Positions 1 to 10,864 of a stretch of DNA of 64,000 bases are shown here, piece by piece. How positions within the stretch are numbered: the first letter of the stretch is position 1; every line of letters starts with the position of its first letter. Under the pieces are notes generated by a model, which worked only from the letters and a program-made list of their open reading frames with translations, was not told the DNA's origin and did no database searches. The position numbers and the translations under genes were made by a program. The stretch comes from Oegoconia quadripuncta. Taxonomy: Eukaryota > Arthropoda > Insecta > Lepidoptera > Autostichidae. Location of the stretch: assembly GCA_949316235.1 (NCBI GenBank), contig OX438753.1, positions 21,074,801 through 21,138,800 of the forward strand. Direction: 5' to 3'.

Positions 1-102
1 TTAAAATACTATATCCTAGTAAATAGTTATTCATGTGTTTTGTAATTGGTTACAGAGACCAGGCTATCCTTGCCGCTTAAATTTCCAATCCAATGCATCA
101 TT

Positions 103-190
103 GTTTTTTTTAATGTACAACGGGTTGGTACTTGACCTCAATCACACCTGATATTAAGTGAAGATGGGGTCGAAGGTGGAAGCGTACTGA
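103..190 (-). mobile_element. SINE-A 3' fragment
   Basis: The T-run and the following block (CAACGGGTTGGTACTTGACC) are the reverse complement of the SINE-A 3' end seen in full copies such as 13170-13502. Only about 90 bp of the 3' part is left and the tRNA-like head is absent. Confidence 0.85.
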
Positions 191-383
191 CTAAGACTAA
201 AGTAAGTTTAATTATTTAAACAATTTGTGGTGGGCGAGAGCATACTTTGACATTTCGGTGTACGAAAAGACGCTATTTCTAGCCTTCACAGTCACGTAAA
301 ATGTAGAGAGAAATGCTTAGGGTTGTCTCTCACACTTTCATTTAAATATCCGATAAGTTTATTTGTCACTTCAATTCTTTCAA

Positions 384-495
384 GGAATGGCTTTCCTTTT
401 TAGGATTCTGCCAGTATCAAGTCAGTCATGGGAGTGACAACATTGCAGATAATCGGTTGATAGATTTTTAATGTGTGGTTATTTAATGTCCGTTT
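384..495 (+). repeat. Family W repeat, uninterrupted copy
   Basis: About 110 bp here matches, in inverse orientation, 37650-37766 (shared core TTAGGATTCTGCCAG). The match resumes at 38723, so this copy shows the empty site of the pogo-like element inserted there. It may be the C-terminal or 3' part of an old LINE, but no intact frame is visible. The surrounding 191-990 holds nothing else I recognise. Confidence 0.7.
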
Positions 496-989
496 TTATG
501 TAATTCATTGTATTATTCCTTACCCCCCGTATCCCCCAAGAGTAACTTATTTGCTGTGATGTTTGGAATAAATACTAGGGCTTGTGTGGCATGAGGGCGA
601 TGCGCTCGGGTAAATGGTCTAGATGCCGGTAAAAGTGATTTTGTAGCTTACCGACTCTTTAAGGCGCTGAATAGAGCCAATGACCTTGAGCAATGGATAC
701 GCCCACTTAATGTTCGATAAAGCAGCGCTGCGTCTGCGACACGGTCAATATGCGTACCGTCAGACGAGTCGACCTTACGGGAAACCTTCTTGCGAACTGA
801 ACTTTGAGTTAGAGCTCTCCTAAATGCAACAGGTGGCGCTGTTCGCGAAATAAAAAACAACACAAAATAATAATATAACAAGGATGATTTATTGAAATAT
901 AAATGTATAGGTATTCATAGAATGTTTTCAAAAATAAGTTTGGGACCAGAATGTTTCAGACACGGCGAAATAAATAAATAAAAAGTGTT

Positions 990-1250
990 ATTTTTAAACG
1001 ACTTCAAAAAAGGAGTATGTACACCGATATCTCCGAGATTTGGCGGTTGATTCACATGGTTCTTTTTGTAAATGAAAGGGGATACCGTCGAGTTGGTCCC
1101 ATTGTAATTTCAGCGCAATCGGTCCAGTAGTTTTTGTGTAATCATGGTAAATATCAGAATGGCATTACATATTTAGACGATTGCGTAGTTTTTACACAGG
1201 GAAACTAAGTAGATACAGTTTGGGTTTGTATGGAAAAAGTGTAGACTAGA
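990..1250. repeat. Repeat with CGACTTCAAAAAAGGAG motif, leading into a tandem array
   Basis: It begins with the motif ACGACTTCAAAAAAGGAG, which recurs in each unit of the array at 1251-1975 and again near 2340. The stretch differs from the array units but shares this motif, so it is probably the 5' part of the same element. Confidence 0.5.
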
Positions 1251-1975
1251 TCGGTGTGATTATCAGCAATAAATATGACAAATCGAAGATCATCAGGTCG
1301 AGCTGGTACACCCGAACTGCCCATTTAACCTGTAGGAGCGAGAAGGTCGCCATCGCACAAAAATTATCATGGAGATTAGCAACCACGGATAATACTAATA
1401 ACTTTTTTTAACCGACTTCAAAAAAGGAGGAGGTTCTGTATTATTTATGTATGTACATCGATTAGTCCGAGATTTTTAAGCCGATTTACGTCGGTGTGAT
1501 TATCAACAATAAATATGACAAATCGAAGATCATCAGGTCGAGCTGGTATACCCCAAGTGCCCACCTAACCTGTAGGAGCGAGAAGGTTCGCCATCGCACA
1601 AAAATTATCATGGAGATTAGCAACCACGGATAAATACTAATAACTTTTTTTAACCGACTTCAAAAAAGGAGGAGGTTCTGTATTATTTATGTATGTACAT
1701 CGATTAGTCCGAGATTTTTAAGCCGATTTACGTCGGTGTGATTATCAACAATAAATATGACAAATCGAAGATCATCAGGTCGAGCTGGTATACCCCAAGT
1801 GCCCACCTAACCTGTAGGAGCGAGAAGGTTCGCCATCGCACAAAAATTATCATGGAGATTAGCAACCACGGATAAATACTAATAACTTTTTTTAACCAAC
1901 TTCAAAAAAGGAGGAGGTTCTGTAATCTTTATGTATGTACATCGATTAGTCCGACATTTTTAGGCCGATTTACGT
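1251..1975. repeat. Tandem array of three ~241-bp units
   Basis: Units begin with TCGGTGTGATTATCA at 1251, 1491 and 1733, a period of 240-242 bp. Units 2 and 3 are almost identical. Unit 1 differs at scattered sites (for example CAGCAATA for CAACAATA), and the last few tens of bases of unit 3 also vary. Each unit contains CGACTTCAAAAAAGGAGGAG near its middle. No coding capacity is visible. The array directly abuts the STPR fragment at 1970-2272. Confidence 0.9.
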
Positions 1976-2263
1976 GATTATAAGGCCGTGCCTGCGCTCA
2001 CGCTGCTCAGCGGACTCCTCGGCAAGCCGATCGTGTATAAAACCGAGTCTATGCTCGTTCTGTTCTGGAGTTTCCTGGCGAATACGTGATTTAACGTAAT
2101 CTTTCATAGCTACTAGACGTACTCGGCGAGCTTCGGGCGTCTCCTGGGAACGCGAAATTGCGTTCCGTGAGGCATTTTTTTCAAGCCGTAGTACCCTTTC
2201 AGTTTCGGTTTCTTTTGACCGACAGTTCTTTAAACGAGCAGCACCTTTCGTAAGCCTGCCCAT
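1970..2263 (-). pseudogene. STPR-domain protein fragment (Helitron-associated or FMBP-1-like)
   Basis: The reverse strand encodes about 97 residues from an ATG at 2263; a TTG lies four codons further upstream. After a basic N-terminus there are consecutive 23-residue repeats, each opening with E-T and a run of charged residues: KETETERVLRLEKN..., QETPEARRVRL..., QETPEQNEHRLGF... and a shorter SAEQRERR.... This matches the STPR (score-and-three peptide repeat) DNA-binding domain, known from Bombyx FMBP-1 and from the N-termini of many arthropod Helitron proteins. The frame stops where the tandem array begins, so no Rep or helicase domain follows. It is most likely the broken N-terminus of a mobile-element protein; a small host STPR gene is less likely. 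Confidence 0.7.
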
Positions 2264-2514
2264 ATTGGTCAATTAATATATTTTATTATTTTGTAATGTC
2301 TGACCAGACACTAAAAAGAATTAAATAAAAAAGGATTTAAAAAAAACGACTTCAAAAAACCCGGAAAAAATAATTTAATTAAACTACTGCAATATTAATA
2401 ACTGAAAAGTATGAAATAAAAAACCAGAGCAGAATGTTCTTTAGAGATAAATATACACTATTATATATAATGAGAATACAATACAATTTATATGCTATAC
2501 AATAATAGTTAGGT

Positions 2515-2650
2515 ATAATGATCATTGAGTTCGTGGGGCACCCATTTGTCAAGCTTTTTTACCTTGCCAATTTGACGCAAATTGACCAATATTGTTTTGA
2601 CGCTAACGTCGAAAGCTGCTGCTAATTCAGCCGTAAATTGTGTATCATCA
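2515..2650 (-). pseudogene. mariner transposase fragment (HTH and linker)
   Basis: Reading the reverse strand from about 2650 to a TAA near 2516 gives about 45 residues: the second helix-turn-helix (QFTAELAAAFDVSVKTIL), then GKVKKLDKWVPHEL. The WVPHEL motif linking the DNA-binding and catalytic regions is diagnostic of mariner-type transposases. Neither the first HTH nor the DDD catalytic domain is present. The piece follows the Mutator-like fragment directly but in another frame, so it is an internally fused relic. Confidence 0.85.
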
Positions 2651-3089
2651 GCTTTTTAGAATAGCATCCATCAGCAATCACATCAATTATCGGTATACCG
2701 TTTTTCCTAAGGCTTCCTTCTGCTATCGCAAAATTTCTTTCTTTTTCCCCTGCTTTCTTCATAGTTTCTTGAGCAACCCTTTGCCAATTTCTGGACAGAA
2801 CGTCATGTTGGGTTTGGTATTTTTTATTTGAAATAAGAGGTAGATTTATTGCCGTAGAAAACTCTTTCAAATGTGAATGACCACCACCAATAGATATTAT
2901 GCCTGCTATGGCACAACTATTGACATCTAAGTAATCATCCTCCGGATAATCATTTTCTATATGAAACTTTAAATTGCACATTCTACACACGAAAGTAAAT
3001 TTAGAGATGAACCCATCTTGTTTTTCGTTTATTAAATCGATAGTATTCAGATTACAGCCAAGAGGTCCGTTCAAATTTCTTGCAATTTT
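2651..3089 (-). pseudogene. Mutator-like transposase-domain protein fragment
   Basis: About 145 residues are open on the reverse strand. They contain a CxxC pair (CRMC), a DVNSCAIAGIISIGGGHS block and, near the end, IIDVIADGCYSKK. This layout is typical of the insect 'Mutator-like transposase domain' proteins, where the D of the VxADG block is the first acidic catalytic residue. No ATG opens the frame: it starts after a stop, with upstream similarity in another frame (a frameshift near 3085), and it ends at the fusion with the mariner fragment. It is an immobile relic. The family call rests on motif memory, not on a search. Confidence 0.65.
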
Positions 3090-4154
3090 TTATAAAAATG
3101 GGAGTTGGCTACAAACCGCCGACAGATGCAGATTTCTTATTCCGTATTCTGATCACTTGTAATCTGATAAGTCTGAAACAGAAAACTTTCGTTATTATTT
3201 TATTAGTTAATATTATATTTACCGACTACGGCCCATTATTATTATTATTTCGTCTTTGGCCTAAGTGTTTCTCAAAAAACAAGACAATAAGGCGGTCATC
3301 ACGAACAAAATACTTTTTAGTCATATTTTCCGTAGTCAGGAATTAGTTTTTGTCTTTTATTTCATATATTATATAGCGCATTTGACGTTAGTTTGACATT
3401 TAGTTGACCATTCAGGTTACTAAGCCATTAGTTAGTACATACCTCTTCATCTTTTTTTTTTCTGAACACCTTGTGCCTCAATGTCGTACCTGTCATTAAA
3501 AGATAATATTATTGAAACACTTCAGGAAAACTTTTTGAATAAAATCTGTTAACTTTAATGTTTTATTTTTTATTTTTTTCGTAATAGTACATCCTATACA
3601 TACACTCTGCAACGTTTGTCGGGTTAATTTTGTTAGACCTTATAATATTATGATGGCCGAATCTGTGATTTTCGTAAGTCTATGGTAATTCTCAATAGAT
3701 TATTTTAGCGGTTGAAAGGAATTTATTTGTTTTTTTTTATATAATTTTTATTATATGTCTCATTGGCAATCATTTTATAAAAATCTCAAAGTTATGCTTT
3801 TGTTTTATGATGACCTTTACATATTTCTTTCGACAAGGTTTGTTTTTGGTCAAAAATAACAATATTGCCTATTATCTATTTCAGAAATCCTAGATACTGG
3901 TAAAAATAATAATTTTACTCACTCTTGCAAAACAAGTCCGGTTGATGACTCTTCAGGGCCCAAATGATTTTTAGAACTGAAAATCAAAGAATTGTAGTAC
4001 GTCAGCACCTAGGAATATGTAATGACGAAATGTACACAGCCATGCACAAAAATGAAATTTTTGATAAATATCACTTAGACATGTAAAAAAAGATTACAGG
4101 ATTTATTTAGACATACAATAAATAAAAGCAAATAAAATAAAAAAGACAAGAAAA
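3090..4154. other. Unassigned AT-rich sequence
   Basis: I see short T and A runs and no convincing coding frame. The first 50 bp or so still read, in another reverse frame, as an N-terminal extension of the Mutator-like fragment. Confidence 0.4.
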
Positions 4155-4218
4155 GTACTGGGATCGATCCAGCACGACGAAATTCAAGCGACAAGCCCAA
4201 GTCGACTGAGCCAAACGT
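4155..4218 (-). repeat. tRNA-like relic
   Basis: On the reverse strand TTGGCTCAGTCGACTTGGGC resembles an A box (TRGCNNAGYNGG), and GGATCGATCCC about 35 bp later resembles a B box. The arms do not fold into a proper tRNA, so this is a tRNA-derived head of a decayed SINE or a pseudo-tRNA. The following 4240-5156 is AT-rich and unassigned. Confidence 0.4.
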
Positions 4219-5156
4219 CTTACATAAGCGGTGACGAAAAAAGGTACCTATACATCCCGTATCAGTAGACGCAACTACAAAATAGTGAAAACATAATTAT
4301 GGTTGCGTTTTATAAATTTGGTGTTTCATGTACATACTTAATTAATTAAAAAGAGATATAATATTTTATTATACTTACTTTACAACCTCCATCATGTGTT
4401 TCTGATTTCTTTTATATTGCCGTTTCTTCGGTTTTGTTTTTTTTTCGAGTCCATTTTCTATTATTAACTTTACCAACTTATTTATTTACAACTTTGATTA
4501 CCTACCTAATAAATAAAATTATTTACACACATACAAAATTTTACCCTAATTAAATAAACAAAACAAGAAAAGAAAGTCCTGAATATGAATATGAAAAAAA
4601 GTTCGAATATTTGGGAGAGCGTCTCAGCGCACAACACAGGTCCATCCAGCAACGCGCCTAAGCGATCACTGTCGCATTGAGTACGAGTAACAGAGAAAGC
4701 GTTACTTAGAATTATAGGGCGTAAGTGCAAATCACAAAATTAATTATTTCAATTAAAATAGACGCATTATTGAAAATCTAAAACATGAATTTGTTTTAGT
4801 AACATATACGACACAATATTGTACAAAATATCATTTATGTTAGTGAATGCATATCTGAGAAAAATAAGATTTCATGCATTTTTAGATGCTACTTTGCAAT
4901 TAAATTCTATCGAGAGAAGATTGTGTAATTATGTTTTGAAAACATGAATCATGTCAGAAATATGATCAATTTTACCTATAACTTTTTTTATAATGATACG
5001 AGCTATATGCTTTACAAAAAATGATAATCTTTCAACGCAATTGGCTGCTGTCAGCCTCTTAATTGTTAAATATGAATTGATTTAACAACTGATTATATCA
5101 TCAACGTACAGCTGGACCAAAACATAATGTTATTAGCTAAATATTTTCGAAACGGC

Positions 5157-5494
5157 TTAACCGCCTCCGTGGCTCAATGTAAACAATATTAGATTTACCA
5201 TTCGGAGGTCGCGGGTTCGAACCCCAGCGGGGTACATGTTTAAGTACTCGATTTGGTTGGTGGTAGGGCATTTTAAACTAACTGGCTAACTACCACCATC
5301 TTATCTAAATCTGCTGCCAAGCAGCAGCAATGTTAATAGCTTTGTTGTGTTCCGGTTGTCAGAGGTAAGATAGCCAGTCCTCCAAATGTGTTGGGGTTTC
5401 CAGGTCAGTACGCTTCCACCTTCGACATCATCTTCACTTAATATCAAGTGTGATTGAGGTCAAGCACCAACCCGTTTTACAAATAAAAAAAAAA
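5157..5494 (+). mobile_element. SINE-A, near full length
   Basis: It starts TTAACCGCCTCCGTGGCTCA (A-box region), with B box GGTTCGAACCCC at 5215-5226. The body runs through CCACCATCTTATCTAAATCT, and the tail ends in an A-run after CCCGTTTTACAAAT. It is a pol III retroposon depending on a partner LINE. Confidence 0.93.
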
Positions 5495-5666
5495 CGATTT
5501 CCATAAAATATAGCTATATCCCTAATCCCGACTTCAATCTTAAAACATTCGATAACCTTCGAAAGATACTCGTATTATCCTCGAAATACATAAAAAACTG
5601 TGTTAAAATTACTCAGTAATATATAAGTTATATAGTAATATATATGAGTTTATACTAATGGCTCAG

Positions 5667-5981
5667 TGAGCGTCGGTGGCTCAGCGGTTAAGAGGCGGTC
5701 TCCTAATTTGGGAGGTCCGGGTTCGATTCCCAGGCAAACCATGTACCAATGAGTTTTTAAATTTAATTTAATTACTTATGTGCATTTACCCGATTGATCT
5801 TGGACGGTGAAGGAAAACATCGTGCTCGCAAACCTGCATGCCTGAGAAATAAAAATTCTAAAGCATGTGAAGTCCGCAACCTACATTGGGCCAGCGTGGA
5901 GGACTATGGCCCATACTCCCGCATATACAAGGCAAGGCCTTTATCCCTGCAGTGGGATGTTTACGGGCTGATGATGATGAA
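5667..5981 (+). mobile_element. SINE-B, full length
   Basis: The tRNA-like head is GTCGGTGGCTCAGCGGTTAA (A box) followed by GGTTCGATTCCC (B box). The body includes CATGCCTGAGAAATAAAAAT and the 3' end reads CTGCAGTGGGATGTTTACGG followed by an ATGATGATGA tail. The reading frame across 5794-6024 is made of SINE sequence and is not a gene. Confidence 0.93.
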
Positions 5982-5984
5982 CAT

Positions 5985-6312
5985 AATTAAGTCTATGGTT
6001 AAAAGCTTCTCCGAAACGCCTTAAGCGATTTTCATCAAACATGGTATATGAATATAATCCTTTAATATAAAAAATAACTATTAAGTATTTAAAAACCAAA
6101 AGAATCCGCAAGCATGTTTTGTATTTTGCGGGCGCCATGTTGGATTTATACCATAAAATATACCCTATGACTCACTGTGGATCAAGACGAATCGAACGAC
6201 ACCTTCCATTTCAAAATCGATAGAGTCGTTTAGGCTACAGGAGGTAACATAGATAACATACATACACTCGAAAAGCATAACCCTCCTTTTTGGGGCTGTC
6301 GGGTAAAAACAC
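5985..6312 (-). repeat. Family K repeat
   Basis: Read in reverse it begins TTTTACCCGACAGCCCCAAA with AAGGAGGGTTATGC, then a CATACATACA-like stretch, ACGAATCGATT-like and GGCGCCATGTTG blocks. The same order is seen forward at 8722-8975 and 53801-53990. No coding potential; the class is unknown to me. Confidence 0.75.
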
Positions 6313-6540
6313 ACTCAAATAGGACTTAACATTAATGAGATGCGTTCGAACAATAACTGGTCACACACATATAACACCCATCGTGTTTCGTCGGGAGTTA
6401 AAAATAATAGAGGTACTCGTGTGAAAATGCCAATAGTGGTCACCCAGCGTCAGACATTGCCCAACTTTGCTATTGGCACTAGCAAATGCGACTTTGCAAT
6501 ATTAATACTCATCACTTTATGTAGGTATTCTGCATTTTAG

Positions 6541-6645
6541 TGATATGGCCGCCAAATTGTACTATCCCCTTTTTCTTATTTATCGTTGTTACGTTTCTTA
6601 TTGTTGTACAATAAAGAATATTTTGTTGTTGTTGTATTCCATTAG
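6541..6645 (+). mobile_element. LINE-Y 3' end
   Basis: TGATATGGCCGCCAAATTGT through TACAATAAAGAATATTTTG and a TTG-rich tail matches the 3'-terminal 100 bp of LINE-Y, whose coding part is at 54651-55238. It is 5' truncated to the 3' UTR. The flanking 6313-7050 is otherwise unassigned; it includes a 9-bp inverted repeat, CGTTATCGG-AA-CCGATAACG, near 6780. Confidence 0.8.
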
Positions 6646-7049
6646 AAAGTTTTCGAAGTATATAAGGTTTTTTTACAAACAGATTTTAGGCGACAAAGCA
6701 AGTTGCGACCCTATTTGACTTGACAGAATATATAAAAAGTAGCATAAATTCGAAAACGTTATTTTGAAAACGACCTTATCGTTATCGGAACCGATAACGT
6801 TATCCCACATGAATGGATAGGATATTCCGATCCAAATACCTTAAAATAGTGATCCGATATATCCTGTTCCAATTAGTGATGCATATCGTGCTCGTATATG
6901 GCTGTCACAGGACATAAATGAAGAGGCAGTAACGCAATGCCGCGTTATGTTTTTGAAGATTGTTTAGTATCCCCATTTACAGTAATTGTATACCTGTAAC
7001 ATTCTAAGTCATGCAATTGGTAAGGCACTAGCTCCTGAAATATTATACC

Positions 7050-7565
7050 AATAAACATTAAAGTCAAAGTCAAAGTCAAAAATGCTCTATTTTGTAGGTA
7101 GATAGATAGATAGATAGATAGATAAAAAGTTTATTGCATAAACTGGCACACATACAAGGGAGAAACATGAACAAATAAGAAAACAAGAGACAATTTTTAA
7201 CAAATACAAACAGATATAAACAAATATACCCTTACACACACACGGGTACACAGAGTACATTTAAAATAGTCAATTTTACATTGTAAATTTTACATTTTTA
7301 AGCTAGTTACTCTTTTAAAATCAGACTTTGATTTTACATAAAGGTTTTCATATTTCATTATTAATTGTGTAATAGCCTGGCATGCGAACGATCTGATTAT
7401 GTCCAGAGATGATTATCATCTAAATAGTCTGATATTTTATAATATGCTTTGTTAATAAGTTTCTGTTTTATAGTATCTTTAAATTTATTGAGAGGAAGTT
7501 TTTGTATGTCAACTGGAACTTAAATATTACTATTACATAAGGCTTTAATCAATTTCTGTTGGCAG
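7050..7565 (-). mobile_element. LINE-F remnant with a (GATA)n-tailed 3' end inside
   Basis: Reverse orientation: the GACTTTGACTTTGACTTT tail (7055-7080) and the C-terminal coding remains at about 7370-7560 match the LINE-F copy at 23417-23964. Between them, 7094-7300 looks like the 3' end of another LINE (reverse: TGCAATAAAC and a TATC repeat). It is frameshifted and dead. Confidence 0.65.
7096..7124. repeat. (GATA)n microsatellite
   Basis: About seven GATA units. They form the tail of a reverse-oriented retroelement end rather than an isolated satellite. Confidence 0.85.
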
Positions 7566-7569
7566 TGAT

Positions 7570-7842
7570 AAAATAAATAAAAAATATCCTTAGACATACA
7601 CACAGCGCCATCTAGTTCCACAGTAAGCAACTATAGGCTTGTGTTGTGTATACCAGATGGTTGATATATTACATAAATACATATTTTTTTGTAAATAAAT
7701 ACTTATTATAAAAGAAAACATCCATAACTCGGGTACAGATGTCCGTAGTCATCACACAAACATATGCCCCTAACGGGATTCGAACCCGCAACCTTTTGGT
7801 ATAGTGGCCAGAGTTGCTAACCACCACACCAAACAGGTCGTC
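7570..7842 (-). mobile_element. SINE-C, full length
   Basis: Reverse strand: head GACGACCTGTTTGGTG, B box GGTTCGAATCCC, body with CAACCATCTGG and GGAACTAGATGGCG, tail in TATTTATTTTATC. It has the same structure as 44630-44904. Confidence 0.93.
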
Positions 7843-7862
7843 TATGTGATGTGATGAATTAT

Positions 7863-8232
7863 GACAATGAAATATGGTCTCTCAGTATTGGCGTCATAAG
7901 ACAACTCAAGGTCATGCAACGAGTTATGGTGAGGGCGATGCTCGGCGTTCCACTACGTGAACGAATCGTGATTAAAAAATCCGAAGACGAACGAAAATCA
8001 CCGACACCGCTTAGCGGATTACTGAGTTAATGTGGCAATGATGTCCAGCTCGAAGAACTGATGGTGCATTTAAGTTCTCGAGTGGCGACCACGCAGCGGT
8101 AAGCGTCCACTCATAAGGTGGACGGACGCCCTGATGAAAGGTCGCGGGAAGTCGCTGGGTGCAGGCCGCTTCCAACTGGTCACTTTGGAAATCTATAGGG
8201 AATGTCTGTGTTCAGCAGGAGATGTGCTGTAG
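7863..8232 (+). pseudogene. RTE-like LINE C-terminus, frameshifted
   Basis: One frame reads GVIRQLKVMQRVMVRAMLGV then LRERI; a later frame reads GGRPDERSREVAGCRPLPTG. These are the C-terminal blocks of lepidopteran RTE-like reverse transcriptases. Several stops and at least one frameshift separate them. 8233-8720 shows no gene; about 150 bp of it resembles 29800-29960 inverted. Confidence 0.75.
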
Positions 8233-8721
8233 CTGATGTGATGAATAGTAATTATATATTTCGACACTTACAAAAGGTAATCAAAGCCTGTACTACACAA
8301 TGCCAATGCTGCATTTTCCTTTATTCCCTTTTCTGAATGTGAAAGTATCATAATTGGCATAAAGATTTGATTAACTCTGAGATTTACCACATAATAAATA
8401 GGGCTGAATTTAGCATGTAAGGAAAAACGATAGTCTTTTTCCTATCTATGATGATAATATACCTGCCCTTCTGATGAATAACGTGGCGTACCACTATACC
8501 TGTTTTACCTACTCAATAATTTAAAGACTTGTCTTGTGCTAATTATTAATTGTGTAAGATATCGTTTTTAACGATAAGGCCGCCTTTTTTGTAGTTTCTT
8601 TAAGATATTTAACTATGTACTCTGCGAATTCCTTGGTTAATCAACAAAGTGCATTTAATGATTGAAAAAATAATATGAGAAATTAATTTTAATAAATATA
8701 ATTAAATTTAATCTTACTTTT

Positions 8722-8975
8722 TATTACCCGACGGCTTCAAAAAGGAGGGTTCTTATGTATTTTGAGTGTATGTATGTATGTAGAATTCTGAGTTACCTGT
8801 ATCCTAAATGGCTGGACTGATTTTGAAATGCAAATCGATTCGTCTTGATCCCTGGAGCGTCATAGGATAAATTTTATGTTAAAAAATTCAACATGGCGCC
8901 CACAGAATACAAAATATGCTGTCGTGTTATTTGATTTTCAAATATATAAATAGTTATTATAGTCCTTAATTAAAA
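8722..8975 (+). repeat. Family K repeat, best forward copy
   Basis: It starts TTACCCGACGGCTTCAAAAA then GGAGGG, has a GTATGTATGTATG microsatellite, GATTCGTCTTGATCC and ATGGCGCCCACAGAATAC. This copy is the simplest reference for the family. Confidence 0.8.
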
Positions 8976-9720
8976 CATAAAATAATATTTGAGAAAGATT
9001 TTCCAGAAAAAATGTTTGGTTTTATGACTGATCTAGCGAAAAGATTCAGCATAGTTTTTCTTAAAGAGAACTAATAAATAAGAACCTCGCGTAATGAAAT
9101 ATAATACATATGACAAAAGATTCTTCTGATAATTAATTTTTATTCGAATAAACCAGAACAACGCCATCTATTGACACTAATTTGAACTAAATCTTTGTCG
9201 AAACACTTTCAATAGAGTAGTATTACTGGAACTTATATTATAATCTGTATACGGAACTATGAATCCTCGCGTCCGTACATCCAAATTGCTCGGACCCTTT
9301 CGGCAGAAATCGATCTTGATTGTTTTGGGTAGGGTATTAATCTACCGATACGCCGCTGCTATTTGATACCGTCAATATTTTGACCTTCCGTTCATGCAGG
9401 TACCTATTGAATGACCCTATAATATGCGTAAAGAGATATTTCCAATCCAAGGACTAGACACAAGAAACCGACCAAATGAACTCGCATAATTACGATTACG
9501 TCCCGTGAATTATTCTTTTTATCTTTCCATTTTTTGAATTACTTGCTCCTTTTTAGGTTTTCTTCTTGTTCTTTTCTTTCTTTAACCACAATATCCAGTA
9601 ACTATTTTTATAATATAAATCTTCATGCATTATCTACCTCTCTTATTAAAAATACTGAAAGATCTGAGTATTTTCACAAAAAAAACCTGACTTTTTCGGA
9701 TCAATGTACAAAAAACTGAC
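8976..9720. other. Unassigned intergenic sequence
   Basis: No repeat shared with the rest of the window and no supported coding frame. 9240-9420 is somewhat less AT-rich but I recognise no domain. Confidence 0.4.
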
Positions 9721-9835
9721 TATTTTTTTTTTATCGACCACGGGTTAGCTCTTGACCTCAATCACACCTGATGTTAAGTGAAGATGAGGCTGAAGGTGGT
9801 AGCATACTGACCCGGAAACCCCATCTTATTTGATT
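9721..9835 (-). mobile_element. SINE-A 3' fragment
   Basis: A T-run then CACGGGTTAGCTCTTGACC and GACCCGGAAACCCC, the reverse of the SINE-A 3' third. The head is missing. Confidence 0.88.
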
Positions 9836-10637
9836 TAACTGACTAGTTTCACCCCCTGAACTCACTGACATAGACGTTACATATTAAAATTTTAATACAA
9901 ATTACGAGCGTAATTTTAGCGCTGCCCTATATGGCGAACGCAAAAACGCACATCGTTTTGTGTACACTTCTCATATAAATCAAAGGAGCAGAAGGCGAAT
10001 TTCAAAACTTTGTGATTTATCATAATCCGGATTTCCATTTGGTGAGCGGTTGGGTCCATTATTCTACGTCAGTGACACGGCAAGGGTGCGTGCCTCGCAA
10101 AAAAATGGAGGTTCCGCAGTCGGTGAGTTGAATTCGTAAACATCGGACGAAGGTAAACGCCATTTGGAAAGTCAGACCAATTTTGGTTTACCTTTGAATG
10201 TTGGTTCGAAAATTTCTGGGCCTTTTACTTTTTGTTACGTTTCTTTTTGCATTTATTTTTTAAATTCAAATTGGGAACAAGCTAAACGTGGTGAATAACT
10301 AGATTGTTCTTAATTTAAAATATTGCACACGAGTAAGTGAATTCCCGGACGAGTGAGCATAAGCGATTATACCTATATATTAATTGTTAATTTTGAATTA
10401 TTAATTATTGAATTTTATATTTATTGTACTCCTGAATTTAATGAATTACTGTATATAAATATTTTGAATTGACGGACTATTGAATTATTTATTGGATCAA
10501 TGGATTTGTTATTTTTGATATTTAAAAGAATATTGCTGTCTCAAATGGAATTAATGTTAATAATGTTTTTAAAATGTTAACATATTTGAATAATGCACCT
10601 AATAATATTGACAACGTAAGACTATCTAACAAATATT
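9836..10637. other. Unassigned intergenic sequence
   Basis: Moderately GC in 9900-10230, then very AT-rich. No domain, RNA gene or shared repeat recognised. Confidence 0.4.
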
Positions 10638-10864
10638 TCTAACTAATATTATAAATGCGAAAGATTGGAAGTTTGTTTGTTTGTTTGTTGCTCAACCACG
10701 GCGAAACGGATGGAACGATTTGGATGAAATTTGGTATGTAGGTAAAATATACCCTGGATTAAGATATATGATATTTTTTATCCCGATAAAATGAGTAGTT
10801 CCCGCGGGATAAACAAATTTCAGTGTGGATAAAGTTATTCCACGCAGGCGAAGCGGAAAGCTAG
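10638..10864 (+). mobile_element. Lep1-like non-autonomous Helitron
   Basis: It starts TCTAACTAATATTATAAATG, continues with GTTTGTTTGTTTGTTTGTTG, AACGGATGGAACGATTTGG and CCCGCGGGATAAACAAATTT, and ends AGCGGAAAGCTAG before a T. A 5' TC, a 3' CTAG and an insertion before T agree with Helitrons, and the internal blocks agree with the Lep1 group. No Rep or helicase is encoded. A 5'-deleted relative lies at 44940-45122. Confidence 0.8.

Noticed and set aside
5157..5230. tRNA gene from A and B boxes (and similar heads of SINE-A to SINE-D)
   Set aside because: The boxes are part of dispersed SINEs with fixed bodies and tails, and the arms do not complete a tRNA fold.
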